In this document: one piece after another, positions 27,933 through 36,250 of the stretch
Layout: each line of letters begins with the position of its first letter
How positions within the stretch are numbered: position 1 is the first letter of the stretch
Source: JBEVJK01 sp963791325
GTDB taxonomy: Bacteria > Pseudomonadota > Alphaproteobacteria > Rhizobiales > Rhizobiaceae
NCBI GenBank assembly: GCA_963791325.1
Contig: CAWBRU010000013.1
Coordinates: 1-64,000, forward strand
Length of the DNA stretch: 64,000 nucleotides
Reading direction: 5' to 3'
Made by a program: the position numbers and the translations under genes
Notes under the pieces: model-generated
Told to the model about the DNA's origin: nothing
Seen by the model: only the letters and a program-made list of their open reading frames with translations
Databases searched by the model: none

Positions 27933-29453
27933 ATGACTGTGAGAAGGTTGGACGACCTGACGCGTCGTCAGATCATGCAGGGGATGGTGGCGATGGCCGC
28001 GTTGTCGGTCGCGAGCTCGCGCGGCGCGCTCGCCCAAAGCGGCGACGTCACCCTGCCGATCATTTCCGACAAGAAGTTCGACGGCGTGAAGGTGATCGTC
28101 GAAAGCCAATCCGGGCCGGTGATCAGCGGTCCGATCCAGATCTTCGGGCCGATCTGGGAGAAGGCCACCGGCGCGACCATCGAGCTGGTCACCTATCCGT
28201 TCGGGCAGATGTTCGAGAAGCTGCGCACGGAGCTCAGCTCGGGCGCCTACACCTCCGACCTGATCAATTTCCAGACCACATGGGGCGGCGACTTCATGGG
28301 CGGCGGCTTCATGGAGGAAGTGCCCGACGACGTGATGAAGCTCATCCAGTCGGACGACATCTATCCGATCTTCCGCCAGGCGATGAGCTTCGACGGCAAG
28401 CCGTACGGCATCGTCTATGACGGCAATGCCCACAATCTGTTCTATCGCCGCGACCTGTTCGACAACGCGGACTACAAAAAGAAATTCTCCGATCAATACG
28501 GCTACGAGCTGGCGCCGCCCGACACCTGGGAGCAGTTCCACGACGTGGCGAAGTTCTTCTCGAGCTTCGACTGGTCCGGGACCGGCAAGAGCTATGGGTT
28601 CGTCGAGCCGATGGGACGCGGCACCGGCGGCGTCTACTTCCTGGTCGGCCGCGGCGTCAGCTACTCCAAGAAGCCCGGCGATCCCTATGCCTTCTTCAAC
28701 CCCGAAGACATGACGCCGCGGATTTCCGAGCCGGGTTGGGTCCAGGCGCTGGAGGACTGGAAGCACGATCTCGAGGCCGGCCCGCCCGGACTGGCGCAAT
28801 ATGGCTTCTCCGAGACGCGCCCGACCTTCGTCAGCGGCCAGAGCGCCATGGTCACCGACTGGGGCGACATCGGCACCTTGTCCTACGCCAAGGACTCGCA
28901 GGTCAAAGGCAAGACCGGCACGACGCTCACCCCAGGCGCCAGCAAGGTCTATGACCGCACCGCCAAGGCCTGGATCAAGCCGGAAGGCGGCTCCAACCAC
29001 GCGCCCTATCTCGGCGTCACGGCCTGGCTGTTCGGTGTTCCGACCACGGCCGAGAACAAGGAGGCTGCCTGGGATCTTGCGGCGTTCCTATGCAACCCCG
29101 AGGCCTCGACCAAGCTCGTCGCCTACCCCGATAGCGGCATCCAGCCGTCACGGACCAAGACGATCGAAGACCCGCAGCCGCTGATCGATGCCGGCATGGA
29201 TCCCACCGATGCCAAGCAGTACCTGGAAGGCATCGGCAAGGCGGTCGGCCACCCGAACGCGGTTCTCGATCTCTCCATTCCTGGCAGCGGCGAATACTAC
29301 AATCTGCTCGACGTCGAGGCGTCGCGCTTCATGGCCGGCGAGATCAGCGCCGAGCAGGCGATGAAGAACGCCGCCGACGGCTGGAACGAGACCACCGACC
29401 GTCTCGGCCGCGACAACCAGGCCAAGCTCTACAAGGCCGCGCTGGGCGGCTGA
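27933..29453 (+). CDS. extracellular solute-binding protein, family 1 (importer D)
   Basis: 506-residue periplasmic binding protein of the maltose/glycerol-3-phosphate class, longer than the common 420. The N-terminus TRRQIMQGMVAMAALSVASS with a cut near ALA-QS could be read by Sec or Tat, since two arginines precede the hydrophobic stretch. Other landmarks are WEKATGATIELVTYPFGQMF, YDGNAHNLFYRRDLFDN and AWDLAAFLCNPEASTKLVAYPDSG. Family-1 proteins usually bind oligosaccharides, polyols or glycosides. It is followed by a strong hairpin and two permease genes. Confidence 0.9.
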   Translation: MTVRRLDDLTRRQIMQGMVAMAALSVASSRGALAQSGDVTLPIISDKKFDGVKVIVESQSGPVISGPIQIFGPIWEKATGATIELVTYPFGQMFEKLRTELSSGAYTSDLINFQTTWGGDFMGGGFMEEVPDDVMKLIQSDDIYPIFRQAMSFDGKPYGIVYDGNAHNLFYRRDLFDNADYKKKFSDQYGYELAPPDTWEQFHDVAKFFSSFDWSGTGKSYGFVEPMGRGTGGVYFLVGRGVSYSKKPGDPYAFFNPEDMTPRISEPGWVQALEDWKHDLEAGPPGLAQYGFSETRPTFVSGQSAMVTDWGDIGTLSYAKDSQVKGKTGTTLTPGASKVYDRTAKAWIKPEGGSNHAPYLGVTAWLFGVPTTAENKEAAWDLAAFLCNPEASTKLVAYPDSGIQPSRTKTIEDPQPLIDAGMDPTDAKQYLEGIGKAVGHPNAVLDLSIPGSGEYYNLLDVEASRFMAGEISAEQAMKNAADGWNETTDRLGRDNQAKLYKAALGG

Positions 29454-29460
29454 CATCGGC

Positions 29461-29488
29461 CGGCGCCGCGTCGACGGACGCGGCGCCG
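29461..29488 (+). promoter_or_regulatory. perfect 12-bp GC hairpin after binding-protein gene (importer D)
   Basis: CGGCGCCGCGTC (29461-29472) and GACGCGGCGCCG (29477-29488) pair perfectly over a GACG loop. It starts seven bases past the stop of the binding-protein gene and ends six bases before the ribosome site (GGGAGGA) of the first permease. It could block 3'-exonucleases and limit read-through to the permease genes. Confidence 0.65.
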
Positions 29489-29505
29489 CCCCTGGGAGGA
29501 CGAGC

Positions 29506-30399
29506 GTGGATCGCCGAGGACCCAAGCGCAGCATCTTGCCGGTGGCGTTCATCACGCCGGCATTCCTGCTGGTGATCGCCTTGACGATCATCCCGCTGTT
29601 GTCGTCATTGGCGCTCTCGTTCCTGTTCTGGGATTTCGGCAACCGCATGGCGCCGGTGCGCTGGGCGGGCCTCAGCCATTGGGCGCGCCTGGTCTCCGAC
29701 AAGCACTTCCACTACGTGCTGCTCACCACGCTGCTCTACTTCGCCATCGGCATCCCGGTGCAATTTCTGATCGGGCTCGGCTTGGCGCGTTCGATCGACA
29801 GGGCACGGCGGCAGCAGAACTGGCTGCGCATTTTGTTTCTCGTGCCGATGATGCTGAGCCCGGTCGTGGTCGCTTTCATTGTCGGCCGGGTGATGTTCAA
29901 CGAGGCTGTGGGACCAATCAACGCTGGTCTGACTGCCATCGGCCTTCCCGCCGTGCCTTGGCTGACCAGCAGCATTGGCGCTTTCATCACCGTTCTGATC
30001 GTCGACACATGGCAGTGGGTGCCGTTCTTCATGCTGGTGATGCTCGCCGGCCTGACGTCCCTCTCGAATGAGGTCGAGGACGCCGCGCGGCTCGACACGA
30101 CCTCCGACACCCAGGCCTTCTGGCGCGTCACCTTCCCGATGCTGGCACCGTGGTCGGTCACCGCCATCCTGATCCGCTCGATCGAAATGCTGAAGATCGC
30201 CGACATCATCGTTGTTCTCACCAATGGCGGGCCCGGAATCGCGACGGAATCGCTGACGCTCTACGCCTACCGCGTCGGCATCGTGAATTTCGACCTCGGC
30301 TACGCCGCTACGCTGGCCTTTTCGCTGCTGCTGGTCGCCACCTTGATCGCCATGCTGATCCTGGCCGGCTCGCGGCGCATGGTGGAGCGTCTCCTGTGA
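29506..30399 (+). CDS. sugar ABC permease, MalF/UgpA type (importer D)
   Basis: 297 residues, GTG start at 29506 after GGGAGGA. About six membrane segments. The EAA loop that docks to the ATPase is EDAARLDTTSDTQAFWRVTF followed by PMLAP. It forms a heterodimer with the MalG-type permease that overlaps it by four bases (GTGA at 30396-30399). Confidence 0.92.
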   Translation: MDRRGPKRSILPVAFITPAFLLVIALTIIPLLSSLALSFLFWDFGNRMAPVRWAGLSHWARLVSDKHFHYVLLTTLLYFAIGIPVQFLIGLGLARSIDRARRQQNWLRILFLVPMMLSPVVVAFIVGRVMFNEAVGPINAGLTAIGLPAVPWLTSSIGAFITVLIVDTWQWVPFFMLVMLAGLTSLSNEVEDAARLDTTSDTQAFWRVTFPMLAPWSVTAILIRSIEMLKIADIIVVLTNGGPGIATESLTLYAYRVGIVNFDLGYAATLAFSLLLVATLIAMLILAGSRRMVERLL

Positions 30400-31250
30400 C
30401 GCGCCGCCGTCCCAAGATTGCCGCATGGCGCTGGGCGCTCCAGGCGGTCTGGTTCGTCGTGGTGGCGTTCCCGCTCTACTGGATGGTGATCACCGCGTTC
30501 AAGGAACGGCCGGATGTCTTTCCGTTGCCGACCTTCATTCCCTGGGTCGATTTCCAGCCGACCCTTTCGGCCTTCCAGACCGTGTTCGGCCAGTATCGGT
30601 CGCAGCTGTTCAACGCCCTGGAGAATTCCGCGATCGCGGCGCTCGTCGGAGCGTCGATCGCCACCTTCGCCGGAGCGCTCGCCGGCTATGGGCTGGCACG
30701 TTTCGACTATCGCAAATATGGGCTGAAGAACGACAGCATCGCATTCTTCTTCATCTCCCAGCGGATGATGCCGCCGGTCGCGGTGGTGTTCCCATTCCTG
30801 CTGATGTACCGCTATGCCGGCGTCCTCGACCGCGCCTGGTCGCTGGGCATCGCCTATGCCCTGTTCAATCTGCCGCTGGCGATCTGGATCACCCGCGACG
30901 CCTTCCGCGCCGTGCCGCTGGAGGTCGAGGAAAGCGGGCTGGTCGACGGCTGCACCCGGCTCGGCGTGTTCTTCAAGATTTCGCTGCCGCTCGCTTTTCC
31001 GGGGCTGGTGACCGCATTCTTCGTCTCCATCATCTTCGCCTGGAACGAGTTCCTGTTCGCACTGATCCTCACCTTCCGGCGTTCGCAAACGCTGCCGGTG
31101 ATGATCGCCGGGCAGGCCAACGAGCTCGGCGCCTATTGGTGGATCATGTCGGCGCTCGGGCTGATCGGCATCGTGCCGATGGTCGTACTCGGGATCTATG
31201 CCTCCAAATGGCTGGTCCGCGGGCTGTCTGCCGGCGCCGTGAAAGGTTGA
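30396..31250 (+). CDS. sugar ABC permease, MalG/UgpE type (importer D)
   Basis: 284 residues, GTG start overlapping the MalF-type stop. MalG-class features are FPLYWMVITAFK near the N-terminus, a QRMMPPVAVVFPFL stretch and the EAA loop EESGLVDGCTRLGVFFKI followed by SLPLAFPG. The C-terminus YASKWLVRGLSAGAVKG is typical. A longer frame from 30150 is a shadow within the other permease. Confidence 0.92.
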   Translation: MTRRRPKIAAWRWALQAVWFVVVAFPLYWMVITAFKERPDVFPLPTFIPWVDFQPTLSAFQTVFGQYRSQLFNALENSAIAALVGASIATFAGALAGYGLARFDYRKYGLKNDSIAFFFISQRMMPPVAVVFPFLLMYRYAGVLDRAWSLGIAYALFNLPLAIWITRDAFRAVPLEVEESGLVDGCTRLGVFFKISLPLAFPGLVTAFFVSIIFAWNEFLFALILTFRRSQTLPVMIAGQANELGAYWWIMSALGLIGIVPMVVLGIYASKWLVRGLSAGAVKG

Positions 31251-32336
31251 ATGTCGATGTCCCGGGTCCGCTTCGATCACGTCTCAAAAAGCTTCGGCAG
31301 CGTCGACGTCGTGCGCGACCTCGATCTCACCATCGAGGAGGGCGAGTTCCTGGTGCTTGTCGGCCCGTCCGGCTGCGGCAAGTCGACCACGCTGCGCATG
31401 CTCGCCGGGCTGGAGGAGGTGAGCCGGGGCGACATCTACATCGGCGACCGCAACGTCACCTTTGCAGAGCCGCGCGAACGCGACATCGCGATGGTGTTCC
31501 AGTCCTACGCCCTCTACCCGCATATGTCGGTCGAGCAGAACATCGGCTTTGGCTTGAAGAACCGCCGTGTCGCCGCGCCCGAGATCGCCGAGCGGGTCAA
31601 GAAGGCGGCGGCGATGCTGGAGATCGGCCATCTGCTGGATCGCCGGCCGCGCAATCTGTCGGGCGGCCAAAGGCAGCGCGTTGCGCTCGGACGCGCCATT
31701 GTGCGCGAGGCCGGGGTTTTTCTGATGGACGAGCCGCTGTCCAACCTCGATGCCCAGCTCCGGGTCAGCATGCGCAGCGAGATCATCAAGCTCCATCAGC
31801 GCATCCGGTCGACCACCGTCTACGTCACCCACGACCAGGTCGAGGCGTTGACGATGGGCTCGCGCATCGCTGTTTTGAAGGACGGCCGGCTGATGCAGGT
31901 CGACACCGCCGACAATCTCTATGAGCGGCCGAAGAGCCTGTTCGTCGCCACGTTCATCGGCAGCCCGGCGATGAACATCCTGGAGGGCGTCGTCGAGGCC
32001 CGCGACGGCGCTGCCGGGGTGCGCTCCGGCGAGGCCTGGTGGCCGATCCGGCCCGATCTGCCCGTCCAGCCGGGCTCGCAGACGAAGTTCGGCATCCGGC
32101 CGGAACATCTCACCCTCGGCGCCCGGCCGGGCGCGGGCAATCCAGCGACCGTGACCTTGGTGGAATCGACCGGCGACGAGGCGATCGTGTCGCTTGATCT
32201 GGGCGGTCGATCGGTCAGGGCCAAGATCCCCGGCCGGGTGCGGGTGAAGCTCGGCCAATCCGTCCTCGTCGGCACCGAGCCGGCCGAGGTTCATCTGTTC
32301 GAAGCCCAATCGGACGAGCGCATCGACGTTCGCTGA
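31251..32336 (+). CDS. sugar ABC ATPase, UgpC/MalK type (importer D)
   Basis: 361 residues. Walker A GPSGCGKST (about residues 37-45), Q-loop MVFQSYALYPHMSV, signature LSGGQRQRVALGRA, Walker B VFLMDEPLSNLD and switch VTHDQ are all present, followed by a TOBE domain (FIGSPAMNILEG, FGIRPEHLTLG). ATG 31251 directly follows the permease stop; a second ATG at 31257 is also possible. It supplies energy for importer D. Confidence 0.94.
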   Translation: MSMSRVRFDHVSKSFGSVDVVRDLDLTIEEGEFLVLVGPSGCGKSTTLRMLAGLEEVSRGDIYIGDRNVTFAEPRERDIAMVFQSYALYPHMSVEQNIGFGLKNRRVAAPEIAERVKKAAAMLEIGHLLDRRPRNLSGGQRQRVALGRAIVREAGVFLMDEPLSNLDAQLRVSMRSEIIKLHQRIRSTTVYVTHDQVEALTMGSRIAVLKDGRLMQVDTADNLYERPKSLFVATFIGSPAMNILEGVVEARDGAAGVRSGEAWWPIRPDLPVQPGSQTKFGIRPEHLTLGARPGAGNPATVTLVESTGDEAIVSLDLGGRSVRAKIPGRVRVKLGQSVLVGTEPAEVHLFEAQSDERIDVR

Positions 32337-32404
32337 CATCCTTCCCATCGGCATGGCCACGGCCAATGCCGCCGAGCCGCCAAGATTCGAGGAGCCGAAG
32401 CAAG

Positions 32405-33565
32405 ATGAAGCCAGTTGCCGTTGCCATCCTGGGTGCCTGCGGGTGGATGGGAAAGTGCCACTCCCTGGGCTACCGCAATACCCCCTTGATGTTTCCCGAT
32501 CTGGGGCCGGGTCCGAAGATCGGCTGGCTGGTGGACGAGGCCGGTGCCCGTCTGGATCAGATCAAAGCCGCCTATGGCGACGTCAAGACATCGAGCGACT
32601 GGCGCGAACCGCTCAACGATCCCGAGATCAACCTCGTCGACATCTGCCTGCCGGACCACCTCCACTTTGAGGCGGCCAAGGCTGCGCTGCTCGCCGGCAA
32701 GAACGTCTATTGCGAGAAGCCGTTCACGGCGACCGCCGAGGAGGCCAGGCAACTGGCCGAGATCGCCGGGGAGAAGGGACTGGTGACCCGGGTCGGACAC
32801 AACTTTCCGAAGAACCCGGTGCACGACCTCGCCAAGGAGATGATCGACAATGGTGAGATCGGCGACATCGTGCTGTTCCGCGCCTCCATGCATGTCGACG
32901 TGCTCGCAGACCCGAACACGCCTTTCATGTGGCGCTGCGACGGCAACCTCGCGCCGACCGGGGTCGTCGGCGACGTCGCCTCGCATCTGTTCAGCTTCAT
33001 CCACCGCTTGGTAGGGCCGATCGAAGAACTGGTGGCTGATGTCGCGACAGTCACGCCGCAGCGCACCTACAGCGAAGGGTTCGGCTACGGCGTGCAGGCC
33101 AAGGCGCCGGCCGGCGCCACCAAGCGGGCGGTCACCAATTCGGACCTGGTCAATCTGATGTGCCGGTTCAGCAATGGCGGGCGCGGCGTCATCGATGTCA
33201 GCCGCGTGGCGTCCGGCCGCCGCTTCCTGCAGAAATACGAGATCTACGGCTCCAAGGGCGGCCTGGAATTTACCTATGACGAGGTCAATCGCTTGCGCTT
33301 CTTCTCGATGGACGACGCGCCCGACCGGCAGGGATACCGGCTGATCGATGTCGGGCCCGAGAACCCCAACTTCGCCTCGCTGCTGCCGGTTGCCAACTTC
33401 GCCCTTGGCTACAATGAGTATAAGGCGATCGAGGTGTCCGAAGTGGTCAGGTCGGTCGCCACCGGCAAGCCTGCGTGGCCGACTTTCGGCGACGGCTACG
33501 AGATCATGCAGATCGTCGATGCGTGCTTCGAGTCCTCTGCCAAGCGCCAATGGGTGCGCGTCTGA
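32405..33565 (+). CDS. Gfo/Idh/MocA family oxidoreductase (second copy)
   Basis: 386 residues from ATG 32405 (an upstream ATG at 32366 is less likely). The Rossmann motif is AILGACGWMGKCHSLGY and the EKP motif YCEKPFTA. The catalytic-domain stretch TGVVGDVASHLFSFIHRLVG has Asp and His at the usual positions. It is only distantly similar to the first copy at 26768. Two such dehydrogenases around one sugar importer resemble inositol or sugar-acid catabolic loci, where they act in consecutive oxidations and reductions. It ends operon D. Confidence 0.92.
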   Translation: MKPVAVAILGACGWMGKCHSLGYRNTPLMFPDLGPGPKIGWLVDEAGARLDQIKAAYGDVKTSSDWREPLNDPEINLVDICLPDHLHFEAAKAALLAGKNVYCEKPFTATAEEARQLAEIAGEKGLVTRVGHNFPKNPVHDLAKEMIDNGEIGDIVLFRASMHVDVLADPNTPFMWRCDGNLAPTGVVGDVASHLFSFIHRLVGPIEELVADVATVTPQRTYSEGFGYGVQAKAPAGATKRAVTNSDLVNLMCRFSNGGRGVIDVSRVASGRRFLQKYEIYGSKGGLEFTYDEVNRLRFFSMDDAPDRQGYRLIDVGPENPNFASLLPVANFALGYNEYKAIEVSEVVRSVATGKPAWPTFGDGYEIMQIVDACFESSAKRQWVRV

Positions 33566-33682
33566 GTACAAGCAGCGCCCCTCCGTTCGGGCATCACCTT
33601 TCGTTGCCCCACGCCCTCATCTTTTCGGCGTATCTCCTCCGGACTACGCCCAATGGAGCGCTCATTCAGCCGATCGAGGAAT

Positions 33683-33693
33683 AACAAAGACGT
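33683..33693. repeat. short fragment of dispersed intergenic repeat
   Basis: AACAAAGACGT matches, in reverse complement, part of the element at 59725-59784. A related fragment lies at 35045-35056, so the LysM gene is bracketed by pieces of the repeat. The match is short and may be chance. Confidence 0.3.
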
Positions 33694-33764
33694 CGGTTCG
33701 GTGCTTTGATGCCCTGCTTGATCTCGTGCCGGGAGATCCTCTCCCGAGAGTCTGGCAGGACAGC

Positions 33765-35015
33765 ATGGCGTTCACTCCGTTCAAAGTTCTCGTGGTTCTC
33801 GTGAGCGGCTGCTCCGCGGCCGCGGCAGCGGCCTACGTGTCGGATGTCTTTGATCCGTATCTGCCGGCAACGTTGGGCAGACCGGCCGTGCCGCAGGTGA
33901 CCGCGCCGACCCTGCGGCTGCAGCCGGGAGACCTCGACAGACCTGCTGCCGTCGCGCCCGCTCCTGCCCCGGCCGCGGTAAAGCAGGTGAGCTCGCCGTC
34001 GTTCGACCTCGTCCGCGTCGAGGCCGACGGTTCGATCGTGGTCGCGGGCAAGGCCGCGCCGGGTGCCAAGGTCGAGCTCGCGGCCGGCGAGCGCATCATC
34101 GGCGAAGCGGTGGCCGGCGCCGAGGGAGACTTCGCCATTGTTATCGACGAACCGCTGAAGCCCGGCGAATACCAGCTGATGCTCCGCTCCACCACGGCAC
34201 AGAATGCCGTCGAGCTGTCGACCCAGACCGCCGTCGTGTCGATCCCGCAGAGTGCGCAGGGACAGGTGCTGGTGATGGTCGAAGAGGCGGGCAAGGCCAG
34301 CCGGCTGATCACCGTGCCGAAGGCCGCGCCCGTCGAGCTGGCCGCGGCCGCAACCCCCCGGCCGCAGACGGTCTCGGTGTCGGCATCGCAGGGAGCCGAT
34401 GCGTCGAAACCCACCGGACCGAAGATTGCTGTCGAAGCGGTCGAGATCGAGGGCAGCAAGATCTTTGTCGCCGGCGTCGCCGATCCCGGCCGCAAGGTCA
34501 GGGCCTATGTCGACGACGTGCTGCTCGGCCTGGCCGACAGCGCCCCCGATGGCCATTTCCTCGTCGAAGCGAGCCGCGACCTGGCGGTCGGAGATCATGT
34601 GTTCCGCGTCGAGGCGCTCAGCGCCGACCGCACCAAGGTGGTGGCGCAAGCCGCGGTCCCCTTCCGGCGCGCCCCGGGACAGGCCGCCACGGCCGTCGCC
34701 TCGGCGTCGGCGCCGCAGACCACGGGCGCAGGCCCGGGCAGCAGCGAGATTGCGGGCATGTCCGAGACGCTTGCCGCCGAAGCGGGCAACGTGATCATCC
34801 GGCGCGGCGACACGCTGTGGGAGATCTCGCAGCGCGTCTATGGCAACGGCCTGCGCTATTCGGCGATCTACCTCGCCAACCAGACGCAGATCGCCAATCC
34901 GGACCGGATCTGGCCCGGTCAGGTCTTCAAGGTTCCCCAACAGACCGCCGAGCGGGAAGCGGCCAATATGGAAGCAGTCGGCGGACAGGCCGGCAACGGC
35001 GGCGTCGCCAAGTAA
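33765..35015 (+). CDS. LysM-domain envelope protein
   Basis: 416 residues. The N-terminus has one hydrophobic stretch (FKVLVVLVSGCSAAAAAAYV) that acts as anchor or signal. Two related Ig-like segments follow: VEADGSIVVAGKAAPGAKVE at about 75-145 and VEIEGSKIFVAGVADPGRKV at about 225-295. The C-terminal LysM domain (VIIRRGDTLWEISQRVYGNG to NPDRIWPGQVFKVP, about 345-395) binds peptidoglycan. Similar single-copy proteins are common in rhizobia. It is not part of the flanking operons. Start at 33765 keeps the hydrophobic N-terminus; the open frame upstream overlaps the oxidoreductase gene. Confidence 0.85.
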   Translation: MAFTPFKVLVVLVSGCSAAAAAAYVSDVFDPYLPATLGRPAVPQVTAPTLRLQPGDLDRPAAVAPAPAPAAVKQVSSPSFDLVRVEADGSIVVAGKAAPGAKVELAAGERIIGEAVAGAEGDFAIVIDEPLKPGEYQLMLRSTTAQNAVELSTQTAVVSIPQSAQGQVLVMVEEAGKASRLITVPKAAPVELAAAATPRPQTVSVSASQGADASKPTGPKIAVEAVEIEGSKIFVAGVADPGRKVRAYVDDVLLGLADSAPDGHFLVEASRDLAVGDHVFRVEALSADRTKVVAQAAVPFRRAPGQAATAVASASAPQTTGAGPGSSEIAGMSETLAAEAGNVIIRRGDTLWEISQRVYGNGLRYSAIYLANQTQIANPDRIWPGQVFKVPQQTAEREAANMEAVGGQAGNGGVAK

Positions 35016-35032
35016 CGGGAAGCGGCCGCCCT

Positions 35033-35080
35033 GGCAATTCCAGTAAAAACAAAGACTTAGAGGGAAGCGCAGATTCGAAG
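35033..35080. repeat. partial copy of dispersed intergenic repeat
   Basis: GGCAATTCC at about 35033 is followed by AAAAACAAAGAC at 35045-35056 and GAAGCGG near 35077. The same pieces occur in the same order in the reverse complement of 59700-59784, but the middle part with the GGTTTTCCGTC segment is missing here. Confidence 0.5.
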
Positions 35081-35096
35081 AAGCGGGTGATACGCT

Positions 35097-36137
35097 CTAG
35101 ACGTTGATCGAGCCTCGCGGCTGGCGCAATGCCTTCACGCCGGCCATCTCGACGAAATCGGTCGCTGCCTGCCACAGATAGTCGCCGTAGAGAAACGGCG
35201 TGAAGCCGGCCGCTCCCGGGATCGGCAGCGGCGCGATCTGGGCGTCGACGCGCGGCTCGTAGAAGAAGGGAATCGCGTAGCGCGCCTGCTTGGGGGCGAT
35301 GACGCGGTGGCGGGTCGCCCGCACGACCCCGCCCGTCCAGCGCTCGAGCAGCTGGCCGAAATTGACGGCCAGGTTCCCGTCTGCCGGCGGCACATCGATC
35401 CATGCTCCGGCGTGGTTCCTGGCTTGCAGCCCTTCGACGCCGTCTTGCGCCAGGAGGGTGACGAAGCCGGAATCGGCATGCTCGCGGCCGATGATCTGCC
35501 GCAGTTCGCCATGGTGCAGGACCGAGTAGTCCGGACCGGAGAGATCGGCGCCGGCACGTTCGGTCCGCAGCGGATAGCGGATCAGGCGCAGGGTCGAGAT
35601 GCCGGCGCGAAAATGGCGGTCGAACGTGTCCTCCGGAAGCGCGAGGCTGCGCGCGAGCGAGCCCATCAGCCGGGCACCCACCCGCTCCATCGACCTGTAA
35701 TAATGGGCGACGGCCGCCTTCCAGCCCGGCGCGCTCGATTCGTCCGGCAGCGGCGTTCGCTCGAGCAGCGGATCATCGGCGGCGAATTCCGCATCCGCAT
35801 GGGCGATGTCGGGCCCCATATCGATGCCTTCCTTGTAGGAGACGGCGGTGGGCTGCAGCGGAAACCAGCCGCGATAGTAGTTCGGGTTGGACGGATCGAA
35901 ATTCCAGCGCAGCAGCTTCTGCTTCTCGCGATCCGGCAGCGCGAAGATCTTCAGCAGCCCGGCCCGCCGCTCGCTGGTCAACAGCTCCGCCCCGGGGAAG
36001 CCATGGACGGTCATGAAGCCGATCCCGCCTGCCGCTGCAAAGATCTGCCGGTCGGCCAGATCGCGTGCCGGCGAGGGTCCGAGAAACAGCGCCGAGACGT
36101 CGATTGCCGGTATGGGTTCCGCCTTCGGCTGGCTCAT
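35097..36137 (-). CDS. isopenicillin N synthase-like 2-oxoglutarate/Fe(II) oxygenase
   Basis: 346 residues of the IPNS-like dioxygenase superfamily. The facial triad is visible: H220 and D222 (GREHADSGF) and H277 (RATRHRV). The co-substrate motif, normally RxS, reads R286-Y-A288 (ARYAIPFFYEP), so Ser is replaced by Ala; this may weaken or change 2-oxoglutarate binding. The N-terminal DIOX_N region is present (FMTVHGFPG). It lies 113 bp downstream of the CocE-type hydrolase on the same strand and is probably cotranscribed. Substrate unknown; plant-type relatives oxidise small hydrophobic or amino acid-derived molecules. Confidence 0.88.
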   Translation of the reverse strand: MSQPKAEPIPAIDVSALFLGPSPARDLADRQIFAAAGGIGFMTVHGFPGAELLTSERRAGLLKIFALPDREKQKLLRWNFDPSNPNYYRGWFPLQPTAVSYKEGIDMGPDIAHADAEFAADDPLLERTPLPDESSAPGWKAAVAHYYRSMERVGARLMGSLARSLALPEDTFDRHFRAGISTLRLIRYPLRTERAGADLSGPDYSVLHHGELRQIIGREHADSGFVTLLAQDGVEGLQARNHAGAWIDVPPADGNLAVNFGQLLERWTGGVVRATRHRVIAPKQARYAIPFFYEPRVDAQIAPLPIPGAAGFTPFLYGDYLWQAATDFVEMAGVKALRQPRGSINV

Positions 36138-36250
36138 CCTCTCCCCTTTCGCCGCTTCAGCTGCGCCAGCAGGTTTCCATCTCTACCCGTTCTTGCTGCT
36201 TCACTGAAGCTATTGGCTGGCCGTTCAATCAGCAGTTGCCCCGGCCGCGC

